Shown: positions 1 to 8,400 of the stretch, one piece after another
How the letters are laid out: every line of letters starts with the position of its first letter
Numbering within the stretch: the first letter of the stretch is position 1
NCBI GenBank assembly: GCA_017450215.1
Contig: JAFSVH010000025.1
Coordinates: 1-44,469 of the forward strand
DNA: 44,469 bases
Direction of reading: 5' to 3'
DNA from: Bacilli bacterium
Lineage (GTDB): Bacteria; Bacillota_I; Bacilli_A; ML615J-28; CAG-698
The notes under the pieces: generated by a model
Told to the model about the DNA's origin: nothing
What the model saw: only the letters and a program-made list of their open reading frames with translations
Databases searched by the model: none
Position numbers and translations under genes: made by a program

Positions 1-26
1 TATAAATATATTTATATATTTATATA

Positions 27-53
27 AAGAGTCAATTTTATTGGCTCTTTTTT
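27..53 (+). terminator. Rho-independent terminator
   Basis: A 10-bp stem (AAGAGTCAAT pairing with ATTGGCTCTT, one G-U) with a three-base loop, followed by a T-rich tail. It probably ends a transcript entering from the left of the window. Confidence 0.6.
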
Positions 54-70
54 ATATCTATTATTTATAA

Positions 71-241
71 AATAAAAATATCAAATTATCAGTTAATGTA
101 TTGCCTAAGGAAGACGCAGTTTGGTTAACTAAAGAACAAATGTCTATTTTATTTAATAGAGATAGAAGTGCTTCTGTGCATTTTTTGCACAGAAGTGATG
201 CTGATTATGAATATCCTAAAGCTGGTATTACAAGGAATTAA
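71..241 (+). pseudogene. RhuM-type DNA-binding gene remnant
   Basis: A reading frame of 56 codons, open from just after a TAA at 68-70 to a TAA at 239-241, with no ATG or ribosome-binding site of its own. Its centre reads EDAVWLTKEQMSILFNRDRS, which matches the N-terminal region of RhuM-family proteins (pattern VWL-x-QMAELF-x-RDKS). The match breaks off where RhuM would continue with ISRHIKN, and exactly there lies a perfect 10-bp hairpin (171-195). I read this as a decayed fragment of an accessory gene, not a functional protein. Recognition rests on one short motif, so the family call is moderate. Confidence 0.5.
171..195. repeat. Perfect 10-bp inverted repeat inside the RhuM remnant
   Basis: CTTCTGTGCA (171-180) and TGCACAGAAG (186-195) are exact reverse complements around a five-T loop. 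No T-run follows on the + strand, so this is not a typical terminator. It sits where similarity to the RhuM family ends. Confidence 0.7.
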
Positions 242-338
242 TTATTAGAATATTTAAAAAAGTAAGGTGAATAGCTGGTATAATAAAAAAAGCTAATGGT
301 TTTATTGAGCAATGTCAATAAGCCTTTTAATAAATTGA

Positions 339-367
339 TTGACTTATCGCCTTAAGAATGGTAAAAT
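339..367 (+). promoter_or_regulatory. Promoter of the fruK-fruA-ptsH-ptsI operon
   Basis: TTGACT (339-344) and TAAAAT (362-367) with a 17-bp spacer, about 60 bp before the fruK start. This is the only good promoter before the four-gene run. Confidence 0.75.
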
Positions 368-378
368 CTTTTTTAGAA

Positions 379-412
379 TAAAAGCGTTTTCAAGCGTGAA
401 CTTGCTTGAAAA
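379..412 (+). promoter_or_regulatory. fruK leader: operator-like inverted repeat and near-cre site
   Basis: Just after the expected transcription start there is a perfect 9-bp inverted repeat, TTTTCAAGC (387-395) and GCTTGAAAA (404-412), which could be a repressor operator (a FruR/DeoR-type repressor would fit the operon) or an mRNA hairpin. Overlapping it, the complement of 379-393 reads TTGAAAACGCTTTTA, which fits the catabolite-response consensus WTGNAANCGNWNNCW with one mismatch. Neither regulator is encoded in the window, so both assignments are inference. Confidence 0.45.
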
Positions 413-429
413 TAGAAAAGAGGCCTTAG

Positions 430-1335
430 ATGATTTATACTGTTACTTTTTCACCTGCTATCGATTATGTTATTGATGTTGATAAATTAGATTTAGGTGA
501 AATCAATAGAGGTTATAATGAACACGTTTATGCTGGTGGTAAAGGTATAAACGTTTCTATTGTTTTATCTAATCTTGGTAGAGAAAGTGTTGCTACTGGA
601 TTTTTGGGTGGATTTACTGGTGAGTTCATCAAGGGTGAACTTGAGAAGATGAACATTAAATCCAAGTTTATCCAAATTGAAGGTAATACAAGAATTAATG
701 TAAAACTTAAAGGATTTAAAGAAACTGCTATTAATGTTAGTGGACCTAATATTGGTAATGATAAAATAGAAGAATTAATTCAATATATTGAAACATTAAA
801 AGAAGATGATTTGTTATGTATATCAGGTGCTATTCCTAAAACATTACCAGATAATATGTATGAACTAATCTTAGAAAGAATCAAAGATAAAAAGATTACA
901 ATAGTAATTGATAGTACAAAACAAATATTACTTAAGACGCTTAAATATCATCCCTTACTTGTAAAACCTAACCAGGAAGAATTGGAAGAAATGTTAGGTG
1001 TGAAGATTGAATCAAAAGAAGATTTAGTATTAAATGCAAATAAATTATTAGAAATGGGAGCACACAATGTTATTGTGTCTCTTGGAAAAGATGGAGCATT
1101 GATTGTTGGTGAAGGAATTGAACCTAATTTTTTAAAAGCTCCATCAATTAAACCGGTCGTTAATACTGTCGGTAGTGGAGATTCCATGGTTGCTGGCTTT
1201 ATTGATGAATATATAAACTCAAAAGATGTTTTAAGAGCGTTTAGAAAAAGTGTGGCAACTGGCAGCGCTACTGCTTTCTCTGAAGGCCTTGCCACAAAGA
1301 TTGAGGTTGATGAAATCTTAGAAAAGATGGAATAG
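430..1335 (+). CDS. fruK: 1-phosphofructokinase
   Basis: Cytoplasmic PfkB/ribokinase-family sugar kinase that phosphorylates fructose 1-phosphate with ATP to fructose 1,6-bisphosphate, feeding PTS-imported fructose into glycolysis. The 301-residue length is typical. Signature 1 is visible as GGKGIN (about residues 36-41) and signature 2 as GSGDS (about 248-252), where the Asp is the catalytic base. An AGAGG ribosome-binding site lies about 10 bp before the ATG. The gene is first in an operon with the fructose permease 17 bp downstream, which favours FruK over tagatose-6-phosphate kinase (LacC), its closest relative. Ends in TAG. Confidence 0.93.
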   Translation: MIYTVTFSPAIDYVIDVDKLDLGEINRGYNEHVYAGGKGINVSIVLSNLGRESVATGFLGGFTGEFIKGELEKMNIKSKFIQIEGNTRINVKLKGFKETAINVSGPNIGNDKIEELIQYIETLKEDDLLCISGAIPKTLPDNMYELILERIKDKKITIVIDSTKQILLKTLKYHPLLVKPNQEELEEMLGVKIESKEDLVLNANKLLEMGAHNVIVSLGKDGALIVGEGIEPNFLKAPSIKPVVNTVGSGDSMVAGFIDEYINSKDVLRAFRKSVATGSATAFSEGLATKIEVDEILEKME

Positions 1336-1352
1336 AAGTAAAGGAGATTTGA

Positions 1353-3329
1353 ATGAAAATTACAGATTTATTGCGTAATGAAACCATCGCAATTGACGTA
1401 AAGGCTACATCAAAAGAAGACGTCATTAAACAAGCTGTAGCATTAATTGGAAGATCAGGTGCTATATCTGATTTAGAAGTGTATGAAAAAGGTGTTTTCA
1501 AAAGAGAAGAAGAATCAACAACTGGAATTGGGGAAGGAATAGCTATTCCTCATTGCAAAAATGATGTAGTTAAGAAACCAGTTTTAGCTGCTATGGTAAT
1601 TCCTGATGGTGTTGATTACGCATCTATTGATGGTGAACCTGTAAAATTACTATTTTTAATTGCTGCCCCAAATACTGAAGATAATGTTCATCTTGATGTT
1701 TTAGCTAGACTTAGTGAAATGTTAATGAATTATGAATTTTGCGAAAAACTAATGGCTGCCAAAGATGCAAAAGAATTCTTGCAAATTGTTGACGAAAGTG
1801 AAAGTGGAAAGATTGAAGAAGAAAAAGCTGAAGTAAGTGAAAAGTTCCCAAGAGTTTTAGCTGTTACTGCTTGTCCTACAGGTATTGCTCATACTTATAT
1901 GGCTGAGGAAGCATTGAAGAACAAAGCAAAAGAAATGGGTATTAGTATTAAGGTTGAAACTAATGGTTCTGGTGGTGTTAAGAATTTATTAACTGATGAA
2001 GAAATTGAACATTGTGAAGGTGTAGTTGTTGCTGCTGACACAAATGTTAATGTAGATAGATTTGCTGGAAAGAGAGTAGTACAAGTTGCTGTTGCAAAAG
2101 GTATTCATGAACCAGAAGAATTAATTAAAAAGGCATTAGATCCTACTACTCCAATCTTTAAAGCTGGAGAAGAAAGAGCAGCTAGTGGTTCAAAAGAAAA
2201 AGAATCAATCGGAAGACAAATTTATAAGCACTTAATGAATGGTGTTAGTCATATGTTACCATTCGTTATTGGTGGTGGTATCTTAATCGCTTTAGCATTT
2301 TTAATTGATACTATTGCTGGTAATGCTGGTGATGCAGCATTTGGTAGTGTAAATGCAGTTGCTGCTTGGTTTAAGACTGTTGGTGGTTATGCATTTAGTT
2401 TCATGGTATGGGTATTAGCTGGATTTATTGCTATGTCTATTGCTGGACGTCCTGGTCTTGCTGTTGGTATGGTAGGTGGCTATCTTGCTACTGTCACATT
2501 CAATATTGCTGGTAGAGATGATGCTACATCTGGATTCTTAGGTGGAATCGTTGCAGGTTTTGCTGCTGGTTACATTGTACTTGGCTTAGCTAAATTATTT
2601 AAGAAGATGCCTAAATCTTTAGAATCACTTAAACCTACACTTATTTATCCTATTTTGGGTATTTTGTGTATTGGTGCTGTAATGTATGTTGTAAATACTC
2701 CATTATTATATGTTAATATTGGATTCTCTAAATTCCTTAATTTCTTAAATGAACAAGGATTATTATTGTTATTATGTGCTTTACTTGCTGGTATGATGGC
2801 TATTGATATGGGTGGACCAATCAACAAAGCTGCTTATGTATTTGGTACTGCAATGCTAGCTACTGCAAGTCAACAAGAACCATCTGGATATGTTATTATG
2901 GCTGCTGTTATGGCAGGTGGTATGGTTCCTCCACTAGGAATTGCTTTAGCTTCTAATTTATTCCCTGCTAAATTCTCTAAGGATGAAAGAAAACAAGCTG
3001 CTGCTAACTACATTATGGGTGCATCATTCATCACAGAAGGTGCTATTCCATTTGCTGCTGCTGACCCAATTAGAGTTATCGTTTCTTGCGTTGCTGGTTC
3101 AATCGTTGCTGGACTTGGAACAGGTTTGTTTGGTGCTCAATTAATGGCTCCTCATGGTGGAATTTTCGTATTAGCTACAATTGGACCTAACTGGTTGAGT
3201 ATCTTATTATACTTCTTATCAATTGTTGTTGGTGCATTTGTTACTGCTATGATTTTAGGTATTTGGAAACCAAATCATGCTAATCCAGAATTAGGTAGTT
3301 GGAAAGGTCTTCAAATCGGTAAGAAATAA
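1353..3329 (+). CDS. fruA: PTS fructose transporter, IIABC components fused
   Basis: Fructose-specific PTS permease that imports and phosphorylates fructose to fructose 1-phosphate. The 658 residues contain three domains in the order IIA-IIB-IIC. IIA (about 1-150) has the phosphorylated His67 in GIAIPHCKN. IIB (about 165-265) has the phosphocysteine Cys174 in ACPTGIAHT. IIC (about 285-650) is the multi-spanning membrane channel, rich in Gly/Ala-containing hydrophobic segments. An AAAGGAG site precedes the ATG. The IIABC fusion is the common arrangement in low-GC Gram-positives. Its product is the substrate of FruK encoded just upstream. Confidence 0.93.
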   Translation: MKITDLLRNETIAIDVKATSKEDVIKQAVALIGRSGAISDLEVYEKGVFKREEESTTGIGEGIAIPHCKNDVVKKPVLAAMVIPDGVDYASIDGEPVKLLFLIAAPNTEDNVHLDVLARLSEMLMNYEFCEKLMAAKDAKEFLQIVDESESGKIEEEKAEVSEKFPRVLAVTACPTGIAHTYMAEEALKNKAKEMGISIKVETNGSGGVKNLLTDEEIEHCEGVVVAADTNVNVDRFAGKRVVQVAVAKGIHEPEELIKKALDPTTPIFKAGEERAASGSKEKESIGRQIYKHLMNGVSHMLPFVIGGGILIALAFLIDTIAGNAGDAAFGSVNAVAAWFKTVGGYAFSFMVWVLAGFIAMSIAGRPGLAVGMVGGYLATVTFNIAGRDDATSGFLGGIVAGFAAGYIVLGLAKLFKKMPKSLESLKPTLIYPILGILCIGAVMYVVNTPLLYVNIGFSKFLNFLNEQGLLLLLCALLAGMMAIDMGGPINKAAYVFGTAMLATASQQEPSGYVIMAAVMAGGMVPPLGIALASNLFPAKFSKDERKQAAANYIMGASFITEGAIPFAAADPIRVIVSCVAGSIVAGLGTGLFGAQLMAPHGGIFVLATIGPNWLSILLYFLSIVVGAFVTAMILGIWKPNHANPELGSWKGLQIGKK

Positions 3330-3413
3330 TAAAATTTGAAATACAATTAACATATATAAAAATAATTAATAATATTTAAATTAATAACATTAATAAGAAA
3401 GGATAAATAAACA

Positions 3414-3671
3414 ATGAAAAGTTTTACTTATGTTATTCAAGATAAAGAAGGAATTCATGCACGTCCTGCTGGAATAGTTGTTGCTGAAGCTAAGAAGTAC
3501 GCATCTACTGTTCAAATTGAAAACAAAGGAAAGAAAGCTGATTTAAAGAGAATCTTCGGTGTTATGTCTTTATGTGTAAAAAATGGTGAAGAAGTAAAGA
3601 TTTATGTTGAAGGTGCTGATGAAGAAGCAGCTGCTCTTGCAATTGAAAAAGTATTCAAGGAGAATCTATAA
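3414..3671 (+). CDS. ptsH: Phosphocarrier protein HPr
   Basis: Small cytoplasmic phosphocarrier (85 residues) that passes phosphate from enzyme I to sugar-specific IIA domains. The active-site His15 is in GIHARPAG. In Gram-positive HPr proteins position 46 is normally a serine phosphorylated by HPr kinase and read by CcpA; here the aligned segment is ADLKRIFGVMSL, with Arg46 (codon AGA). Phosphotransfer should therefore work, but regulatory Ser46 phosphorylation cannot. An AAAGGA site precedes the ATG. It lies 84 bp after fruA with no terminator seen, and 2 bp before ptsI. Confidence 0.93.
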   Translation: MKSFTYVIQDKEGIHARPAGIVVAEAKKYASTVQIENKGKKADLKRIFGVMSLCVKNGEEVKIYVEGADEEAAALAIEKVFKENL

Positions 3672-3673
3672 TT

Positions 3674-5320
3674 GTGAGAACATATAAAGGATTACGTGTT
3701 TTTGAAGGTTATGCTTTAGGTAAATTAAAAGTATATGAAACATTAAAGGTTGAAAAGATAGTTGGAATTGGAATGGATGAAGAATTCAAAAGATTTGAAC
3801 AAGCAAGAGAAGAAACAATTCAAGCTCTTGATAAATCTTTTATGGAGACTTTATCAAAACTAGGCGAAGAAGAAGCTCAATTATTTGAAACTCATAAATT
3901 AATGGCAGAAGATTTAGATTTTGAAGATGCTGTTAAAGCTGAACTTATGGGTAATGTAAGTGCTGAGTATGCAGTTTTAAGAGCTGGTGAAGAGCTTGCT
4001 ACGATGTTTTCATCTATGGATGATGCATACATGAAAGAGCGGGCAAACGATGTAAAAGAAGTTGCGAATAGAATAGTTAGCTTTTTAAAGAAAGAAGATA
4101 AAGGCTTTAATTTAACTGAACCATCAATCATTATTTGTGATGATTTACCATCATCAGAACTTATGAAGTTAGACAAGAATTTAATTCTTGGTATTATCTT
4201 TGTAAAAGGTGGAGCCAATTCACATGTTTCTATTCTTACAAGAATGCTAGAAATTCCTGCAATTTGTAGCATTGAAGATTTAGAAGTTACTAAAGATTTA
4301 GATGGTGAATATTCAATTCTTGATGCAAGTGGTGCTCAGCTTTTAATTGGACCTGAAATGAAGTCTATTACTCTTTATGCTCAAAAGAAGAAGGAATATG
4401 AAGATAATAAAGAAAGATTAAAAGCATTCAAAGGTAAACCAACTCTAACTAAAGATGGAAAGAAGACAATGATTTATTCAAATATTGCATCTTCCTTCGA
4501 AGCAGAAAATGCAATTAAGAACGATAGTGAAGGTATTGGTTTATTTAGAAGTGAATTCATCTATTTAGATAGTAAAGATTATCCAACAGAAGATGAACAA
4601 TTCGAACATTACAAGAGAGTTGTTGAAGAGATGAAGGGAAAAGAAGTAATTATCAGAACACTTGATATTGGTGCTGATAAGAAGATTGATTACTTTGATC
4701 TTCCTGAAGAAGAAAATCCTGCATTAGGATTTAGATCAATTAGAATATGCTTAAAGAGACCTGAAATCTTTGCAACTCAATTACAAGCTCTTTATAGAGC
4801 TAGTCATTATGGTAATTTAGCTGTAATGATTCCAATGATCATTAGCGAAAGTGAAATTGATTTTGTTCATGAGATGTGTGACCTTGCAAAAGATAATTTA
4901 AGAAAAAGAGGTTTACCATTCAATGAAAAGATGAAGATAGGTATTATGGTTGAAACGCCATCTGCTGCAATTATGAGTGATGTATTTGCGAAGAAAGTAG
5001 ATTTCTTCTCAATTGGTACAAATGACTTAAGTCAATATACACTTGCAATTGATAGAGTTAATCCTAATTTAACTGCTAACTTCAACCCTCGCCATCGTTC
5101 AATCTGTAGATTTATTAAGATGGTTTGTGAGAATGCTCATCAAGAAGGAATTACAGTTGGTATTTGTGGAGAACTTGCAAGAGATGAAATTATGCTTCCA
5201 TTCTTCTTGAAGATTGGAATTGATGAATTGTCTGTTTCACCTGCTTATACTTTATCACTTCGTGAGCAAATATCTAAAATTGATACTAATGATGTAGATG
5301 TTGATAAGTACATTTATTAG
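3674..5320 (+). CDS. ptsI: PTS enzyme I (phosphoenolpyruvate-protein phosphotransferase)
   Basis: General PTS enzyme that takes phosphate from phosphoenolpyruvate and transfers it to HPr. The 548 residues have the expected order: N-terminal HPr-binding helical domain, phosphohistidine domain with His184 in GGANSHVSILTR, and a C-terminal PEP-binding barrel with the catalytic Cys498 in GICGELARDE. The start is GTG, two bases after the ptsH stop, served by AAGGAG inside the end of ptsH, so the two are probably translationally coupled. Having ptsHI inside the fructose operon suggests fructose is a main PTS sugar here. It ends in TAG and is followed by a strong terminator. Confidence 0.93.
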   Translation: MRTYKGLRVFEGYALGKLKVYETLKVEKIVGIGMDEEFKRFEQAREETIQALDKSFMETLSKLGEEEAQLFETHKLMAEDLDFEDAVKAELMGNVSAEYAVLRAGEELATMFSSMDDAYMKERANDVKEVANRIVSFLKKEDKGFNLTEPSIIICDDLPSSELMKLDKNLILGIIFVKGGANSHVSILTRMLEIPAICSIEDLEVTKDLDGEYSILDASGAQLLIGPEMKSITLYAQKKKEYEDNKERLKAFKGKPTLTKDGKKTMIYSNIASSFEAENAIKNDSEGIGLFRSEFIYLDSKDYPTEDEQFEHYKRVVEEMKGKEVIIRTLDIGADKKIDYFDLPEEENPALGFRSIRICLKRPEIFATQLQALYRASHYGNLAVMIPMIISESEIDFVHEMCDLAKDNLRKRGLPFNEKMKIGIMVETPSAAIMSDVFAKKVDFFSIGTNDLSQYTLAIDRVNPNLTANFNPRHRSICRFIKMVCENAHQEGITVGICGELARDEIMLPFFLKIGIDELSVSPAYTLSLREQISKIDTNDVDVDKYIY

Positions 5321-5348
5321 GTGTATTTATATATAACATGTTATAATG

Positions 5349-5382
5349 CCCAGTTAGAAATTGAGATTCTAGCTGGGTTTTA
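5349..5382 (+). terminator. Terminator of the fru-pts operon
   Basis: An 11-bp stem, CCCAGTTAGAA with TTCTAGCTGGG (one G-U), a seven-base loop and a T-rich tail, 28 bp after the ptsI stop. Confidence 0.85.
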
Positions 5383-5436
5383 TATTGTTTGAATTGGTAA
5401 AATTAGTTTGATAATTGAGATAAGAGTTATTATTTA

Positions 5437-5482
5437 TTGACAAAGCTAATGAAAAACCATCTAATTTCATTAGTTTTGTCAA
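5437..5482. repeat. 18-bp hairpin between the pts and feo operons
   Basis: The arms TTGACAAAGCTAATGAAA (5437-5454) and its near-exact complement (5465-5482, one G-U) enclose a 10-base loop. No T-run follows on either strand, so it is not a standard terminator. Each arm carries an outward end reading TTGACA or TTGACAAA. It could be a small folded RNA, a protein-binding site or a relic of a miniature element. The rest of the 5383-5562 spacer is AT-rich with nothing else I can identify. Confidence 0.6.
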
Positions 5483-5562
5483 AAGGAAAAATAATTGATA
5501 AAAATAACAATTGATATTTTGAATATAAATTATTGTTTTATTAAAAAAAATTATTGTTATTA

Positions 5563-5591
5563 TTGACTAATAAAATATCTAAGTATATAAT
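5563..5591 (+). promoter_or_regulatory. Promoter of the feo operon
   Basis: TTGACT (5563-5568) and a perfect TATAAT (5586-5591) with a 17-bp spacer, directly upstream of two palindromic operators. Confidence 0.8.
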
Positions 5592-5597
5592 GTTATT

Positions 5598-5663
5598 AGT
5601 TAGTATGTGCTAACTTGCAATACTGACTAATATTTTTTAGATTATAGGTTAGTATAAACTAAC
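5598..5663 (+). promoter_or_regulatory. Two DtxR-like iron-repressor operators
   Basis: Palindrome 1 is AGTTAG-N6-CTAACT (5598-5615), overlapping the expected transcription start. Palindrome 2 is GTTAGT-ATAA-ACTAAC (5648-5663). Both resemble the DtxR/IdeR iron box (TTAGGTTAG and its complement). A weaker CTAA/TTAG pair lies between them. Together with Feo genes downstream, this points to repression by an iron-loaded DtxR-family protein; the regulator itself is not in the window. Confidence 0.65.
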
Positions 5664-5686
5664 TAATAATCAGAAGAGAGGTTACT

Positions 5687-5902
5687 ATGCCATTAATATT
5701 AGCACCTGAAAATACCGAACTAAGAATTGTGAAAGTAATGATTTCAGATGAAAAGACAAAAAGACATTTAGAGAATTTAGGTATTCTTATAAATCGAAAC
5801 ATTATTATTTTATCTAGACAAAATGGTGATATCATTGTCAAGGTAAAAGATGGAAGGCTTGCAATTAATAGAGAAACTGCTGAAAAGATACATGTAGCAT
5901 AA
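5687..5902 (+). CDS. feoA: FeoA family protein (first copy)
   Basis: A 71-residue cytoplasmic SH3-like protein of the FeoA family, thought to assist FeoB in ferrous-iron uptake. The conserved pattern is a short beta-rich protein with a central segment (residues about 20-45) HLENLGILINRNIIILS, equivalent to the RRLFDMGVTPG segment of the second copy. A GAGAGG site precedes the ATG. It is the first gene after the iron-type operators, with 10 bp to the next feoA. Sequence similarity to the second copy is low, so the two probably have distinct roles. Confidence 0.85.
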   Translation: MPLILAPENTELRIVKVMISDEKTKRHLENLGILINRNIIILSRQNGDIIVKVKDGRLAINRETAEKIHVA

Positions 5903-5912
5903 AGGAGGAAGT

Positions 5913-6143
5913 ATGACAAAGTATTTAAATGAATTTGCCGTTGGAGAAGTTGGCAAAATTGTGAAAGTTGAAGCAGAAGGAAAAATTAAAAGAAGATTGT
6001 TTGATATGGGAGTTACTCCAGGAGCTGAAGTAAGACTTGTAAAGTTTGCTCCACTTGGAGATCCTATCGAGGTTAATTTAAGAGGCTATGAATTATCTTT
6101 GAGAAAAGATGAAGCAAGCAAGGTTATTGTGGAGGTGAAATAA
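5913..6143 (+). CDS. feoA: FeoA family protein (second copy)
   Basis: A 76-residue FeoA protein with the typical RLFDMGVTPGAEV segment (about residues 28-40), followed by the basic/hydrophobic strand with APLGDPIEV and a RGYELSLRK segment near the end, as in canonical FeoA. An AAAGGAGG ribosome-binding site is 4 bp before the ATG. It stops one base before the feoB ATG, so translation is probably coupled. It is closer to the family consensus than the first copy and is the likelier direct FeoB partner. Confidence 0.9.
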   Translation: MTKYLNEFAVGEVGKIVKVEAEGKIKRRLFDMGVTPGAEVRLVKFAPLGDPIEVNLRGYELSLRKDEASKVIVEVK

Positions 6144-6144
6144 A

Positions 6145-8367
6145 ATGAAATTTGCATTAGCTGGTAATCCTAATTGTGGGAAAACCACATTATTCAATTC
6201 ATTGACAGGAGCTACTGCTCATGTTGGTAACTGGCCTGGTGTTACAGTTGATAAAAGAGAAGGTCAATATAGAAAGTTAGAAGAAAAAGTTGATATCGTT
6301 GACTTGCCTGGTATTTATTCTTTATCACCATATACTCCAGAAGAAATTATTTCTAGAAATTATATATTAGATGAAAAACCAGATTGTGTTATCAATGTTG
6401 TAGATGCTACAAACCTTGAACGTAATTTATATCTTACAACTCAATTGTTAGAAATAAAGGTTCCAGTAGTTGTATGTTTAAATATGATGGATTTAGTAAA
6501 GACTAGTGGTAGACAAATTAAATCTGATGAATTAGAAAAAGTATTAGGTGTTAAGGTTGTTGAAATATCTGCTTTAAAGAGTGAAGGCTTAGAGAATTTA
6601 ATGAGGATTTCTTATGAAGAAGCTAAAAAGGAAAGAGAAGCAAAATCGGTTTTAGTTGATTTTCCATTCTATAAAGTAGTTGAACAAGTAGAAGAAGAGC
6701 TTGAAACGAAGATGGTCAATAATCCTTTATTCCATGCAATTAAATTATTAGAAAATGATCAAGTAGAAGTTGAAAGTCATCCTGAAGTAGTAAAGGGTGT
6801 TGCACAATTAAAAGAGAAATATGAAGATAAAGAATTTGATGGTGATTTTGAAGCAATAGTAGCAGATGCTAGATATAGATATATCACTAAGAATTTTGCT
6901 AGTAGTATTGTGAAAGCTGAAAATGAAAAAGTAATCACTAAATCAGATAAAATTGATAAAGTGTTAACTCATAGAATTTGGTCTATTCCAATTTTCTTAG
7001 TTATTATCTTCTTAGTATTTCATATTGTATTCTCAGAAGATTTATTCTTCTTAAATGCAATATTTGGACTTGAAATAAATAATGAAGCAGTAATCAATTT
7101 CTTTACTGGAATGGGTGCTAGTTTTGATGAAGTCACGAATGAACTTATTCCACTGGCAGGGCTTCCATCTCCTGGTGTGTTCTTGCAAAGCTGGATGGGC
7201 TTCTTGACAGGAGGTTTGAAAGATTTGTTTAATGGCTTTATGCCTGAAGGAACTTGGTATACTGGCTTTGTTGTTGATGGTTTATTAACTGGTTTAGATT
7301 CTATATTTAGTTTTTTACCTCAAATCTTATTATTATTCTTATTCATTTCTATTCTAGAAGATAGTGGATATATGGCACGTGTTGCCTTCATTATGGATAG
7401 AGCGTTTAGAAAATTTGGTTTGAGTGGAAAATCATTCATTCCACTATTTATGGGCTTTGGTTGTTCTGTGCCAGCAATGATTGCTGCTAGAACATTAGAA
7501 AATGAAAAAGAAAGAGATATGACAATTAGATTAACACCATTCTTTAGCTGTGGTGCTAAAGCACCAATCTGGGCAATGCTTGCAGTTGCTGTTAGTGGTG
7601 CTGTTTGGGGTGATATCTTCGTATTCTTTATGTATTTATTAGGTATTGTTGTAGCAATTGTTGCATCAATCATTATGAAAATCTTTAGTAAGAATTATGA
7701 AGTACCACCATTCATTATGGAATTACCTGCATATCATGCTCCACAATTTAGAAATTTGATGGCTCATCTTTGGGAGAAATTTAAACACTTCATTTATAAA
7801 GCATCTACAATTATTACTGCTTCAATCGTACTTATTTGGTTCTTATCAAGCTATGGCTGGGCATTCTGGGAAGGTATGGTTGAAATTGAAGACAGTATGT
7901 TAGCTGATGTTGGTAGAATATTTGCATATTTCTTCTATCCATTAGGTTGGAGTCAAGGTGCAGATGGTTGGAAATTCTCAGTTGCTAGTGTTACTGGATT
8001 AATTGCAAAAGAAGATGTAGTAACAACAATGGCACAATTAGGTTTATGTGATGAAGCTGGTGAAACAATATTATTTAATATGACTAATTCAAAAATATTC
8101 GCTTTTGCTACATATAATCTATTCACATTCCCTTGTTTTGCAGCTATTGCAACTGCAAAATCTGAAAGCAGTAAAAAAGCATTCCCAGTTACATTATTAT
8201 TCTGGTTCTTTGGTTCTTATGTGATTTCACTAATTGTATACTTAGTTGGTTTATTATTTGAAGTTCATTTGCTATTAGGTCTATTAGTACTTGCTATTAT
8301 TGGTTGTTCTATCGTCTTAACTGGATACTTAGTTTCAAAAAGAAACCAAAAAAAGATCTTGGCATAA
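6145..8367 (+). CDS. feoB: Ferrous iron transporter FeoB
   Basis: Main Fe2+ uptake permease of the inner membrane. The 740 residues begin with a GTPase domain: G1 GNPNCGKTT (about 7-15), a G2 region with VGNWPGVTV, G3 DLPG (53-56) and G4 NMMD (113-116). Then come a helical spacer and, from about residue 275, a membrane domain with two Gate regions, including GFGCSVPAMIAARTLEN and the cysteine in FFSCGAKAPIW. GGAGG in the end of feoA serves the ATG. The length fits full-size FeoB. The promoter and operators upstream suggest expression under iron limitation. Confidence 0.95.
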   Translation: MKFALAGNPNCGKTTLFNSLTGATAHVGNWPGVTVDKREGQYRKLEEKVDIVDLPGIYSLSPYTPEEIISRNYILDEKPDCVINVVDATNLERNLYLTTQLLEIKVPVVVCLNMMDLVKTSGRQIKSDELEKVLGVKVVEISALKSEGLENLMRISYEEAKKEREAKSVLVDFPFYKVVEQVEEELETKMVNNPLFHAIKLLENDQVEVESHPEVVKGVAQLKEKYEDKEFDGDFEAIVADARYRYITKNFASSIVKAENEKVITKSDKIDKVLTHRIWSIPIFLVIIFLVFHIVFSEDLFFLNAIFGLEINNEAVINFFTGMGASFDEVTNELIPLAGLPSPGVFLQSWMGFLTGGLKDLFNGFMPEGTWYTGFVVDGLLTGLDSIFSFLPQILLLFLFISILEDSGYMARVAFIMDRAFRKFGLSGKSFIPLFMGFGCSVPAMIAARTLENEKERDMTIRLTPFFSCGAKAPIWAMLAVAVSGAVWGDIFVFFMYLLGIVVAIVASIIMKIFSKNYEVPPFIMELPAYHAPQFRNLMAHLWEKFKHFIYKASTIITASIVLIWFLSSYGWAFWEGMVEIEDSMLADVGRIFAYFFYPLGWSQGADGWKFSVASVTGLIAKEDVVTTMAQLGLCDEAGETILFNMTNSKIFAFATYNLFTFPCFAAIATAKSESSKKAFPVTLLFWFFGSYVISLIVYLVGLLFEVHLLLGLLVLAIIGCSIVLTGYLVSKRNQKKILA

Positions 8368-8400
8368 TTAGAAATAATTAAATAAAAAGAAGATTTTATT

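Noticed and set aside
5687..5902. First FeoA copy as a decayed duplicate
   Set aside because: Full length, in frame, good ribosome-binding site and the first gene after the operators, so it appears functional.
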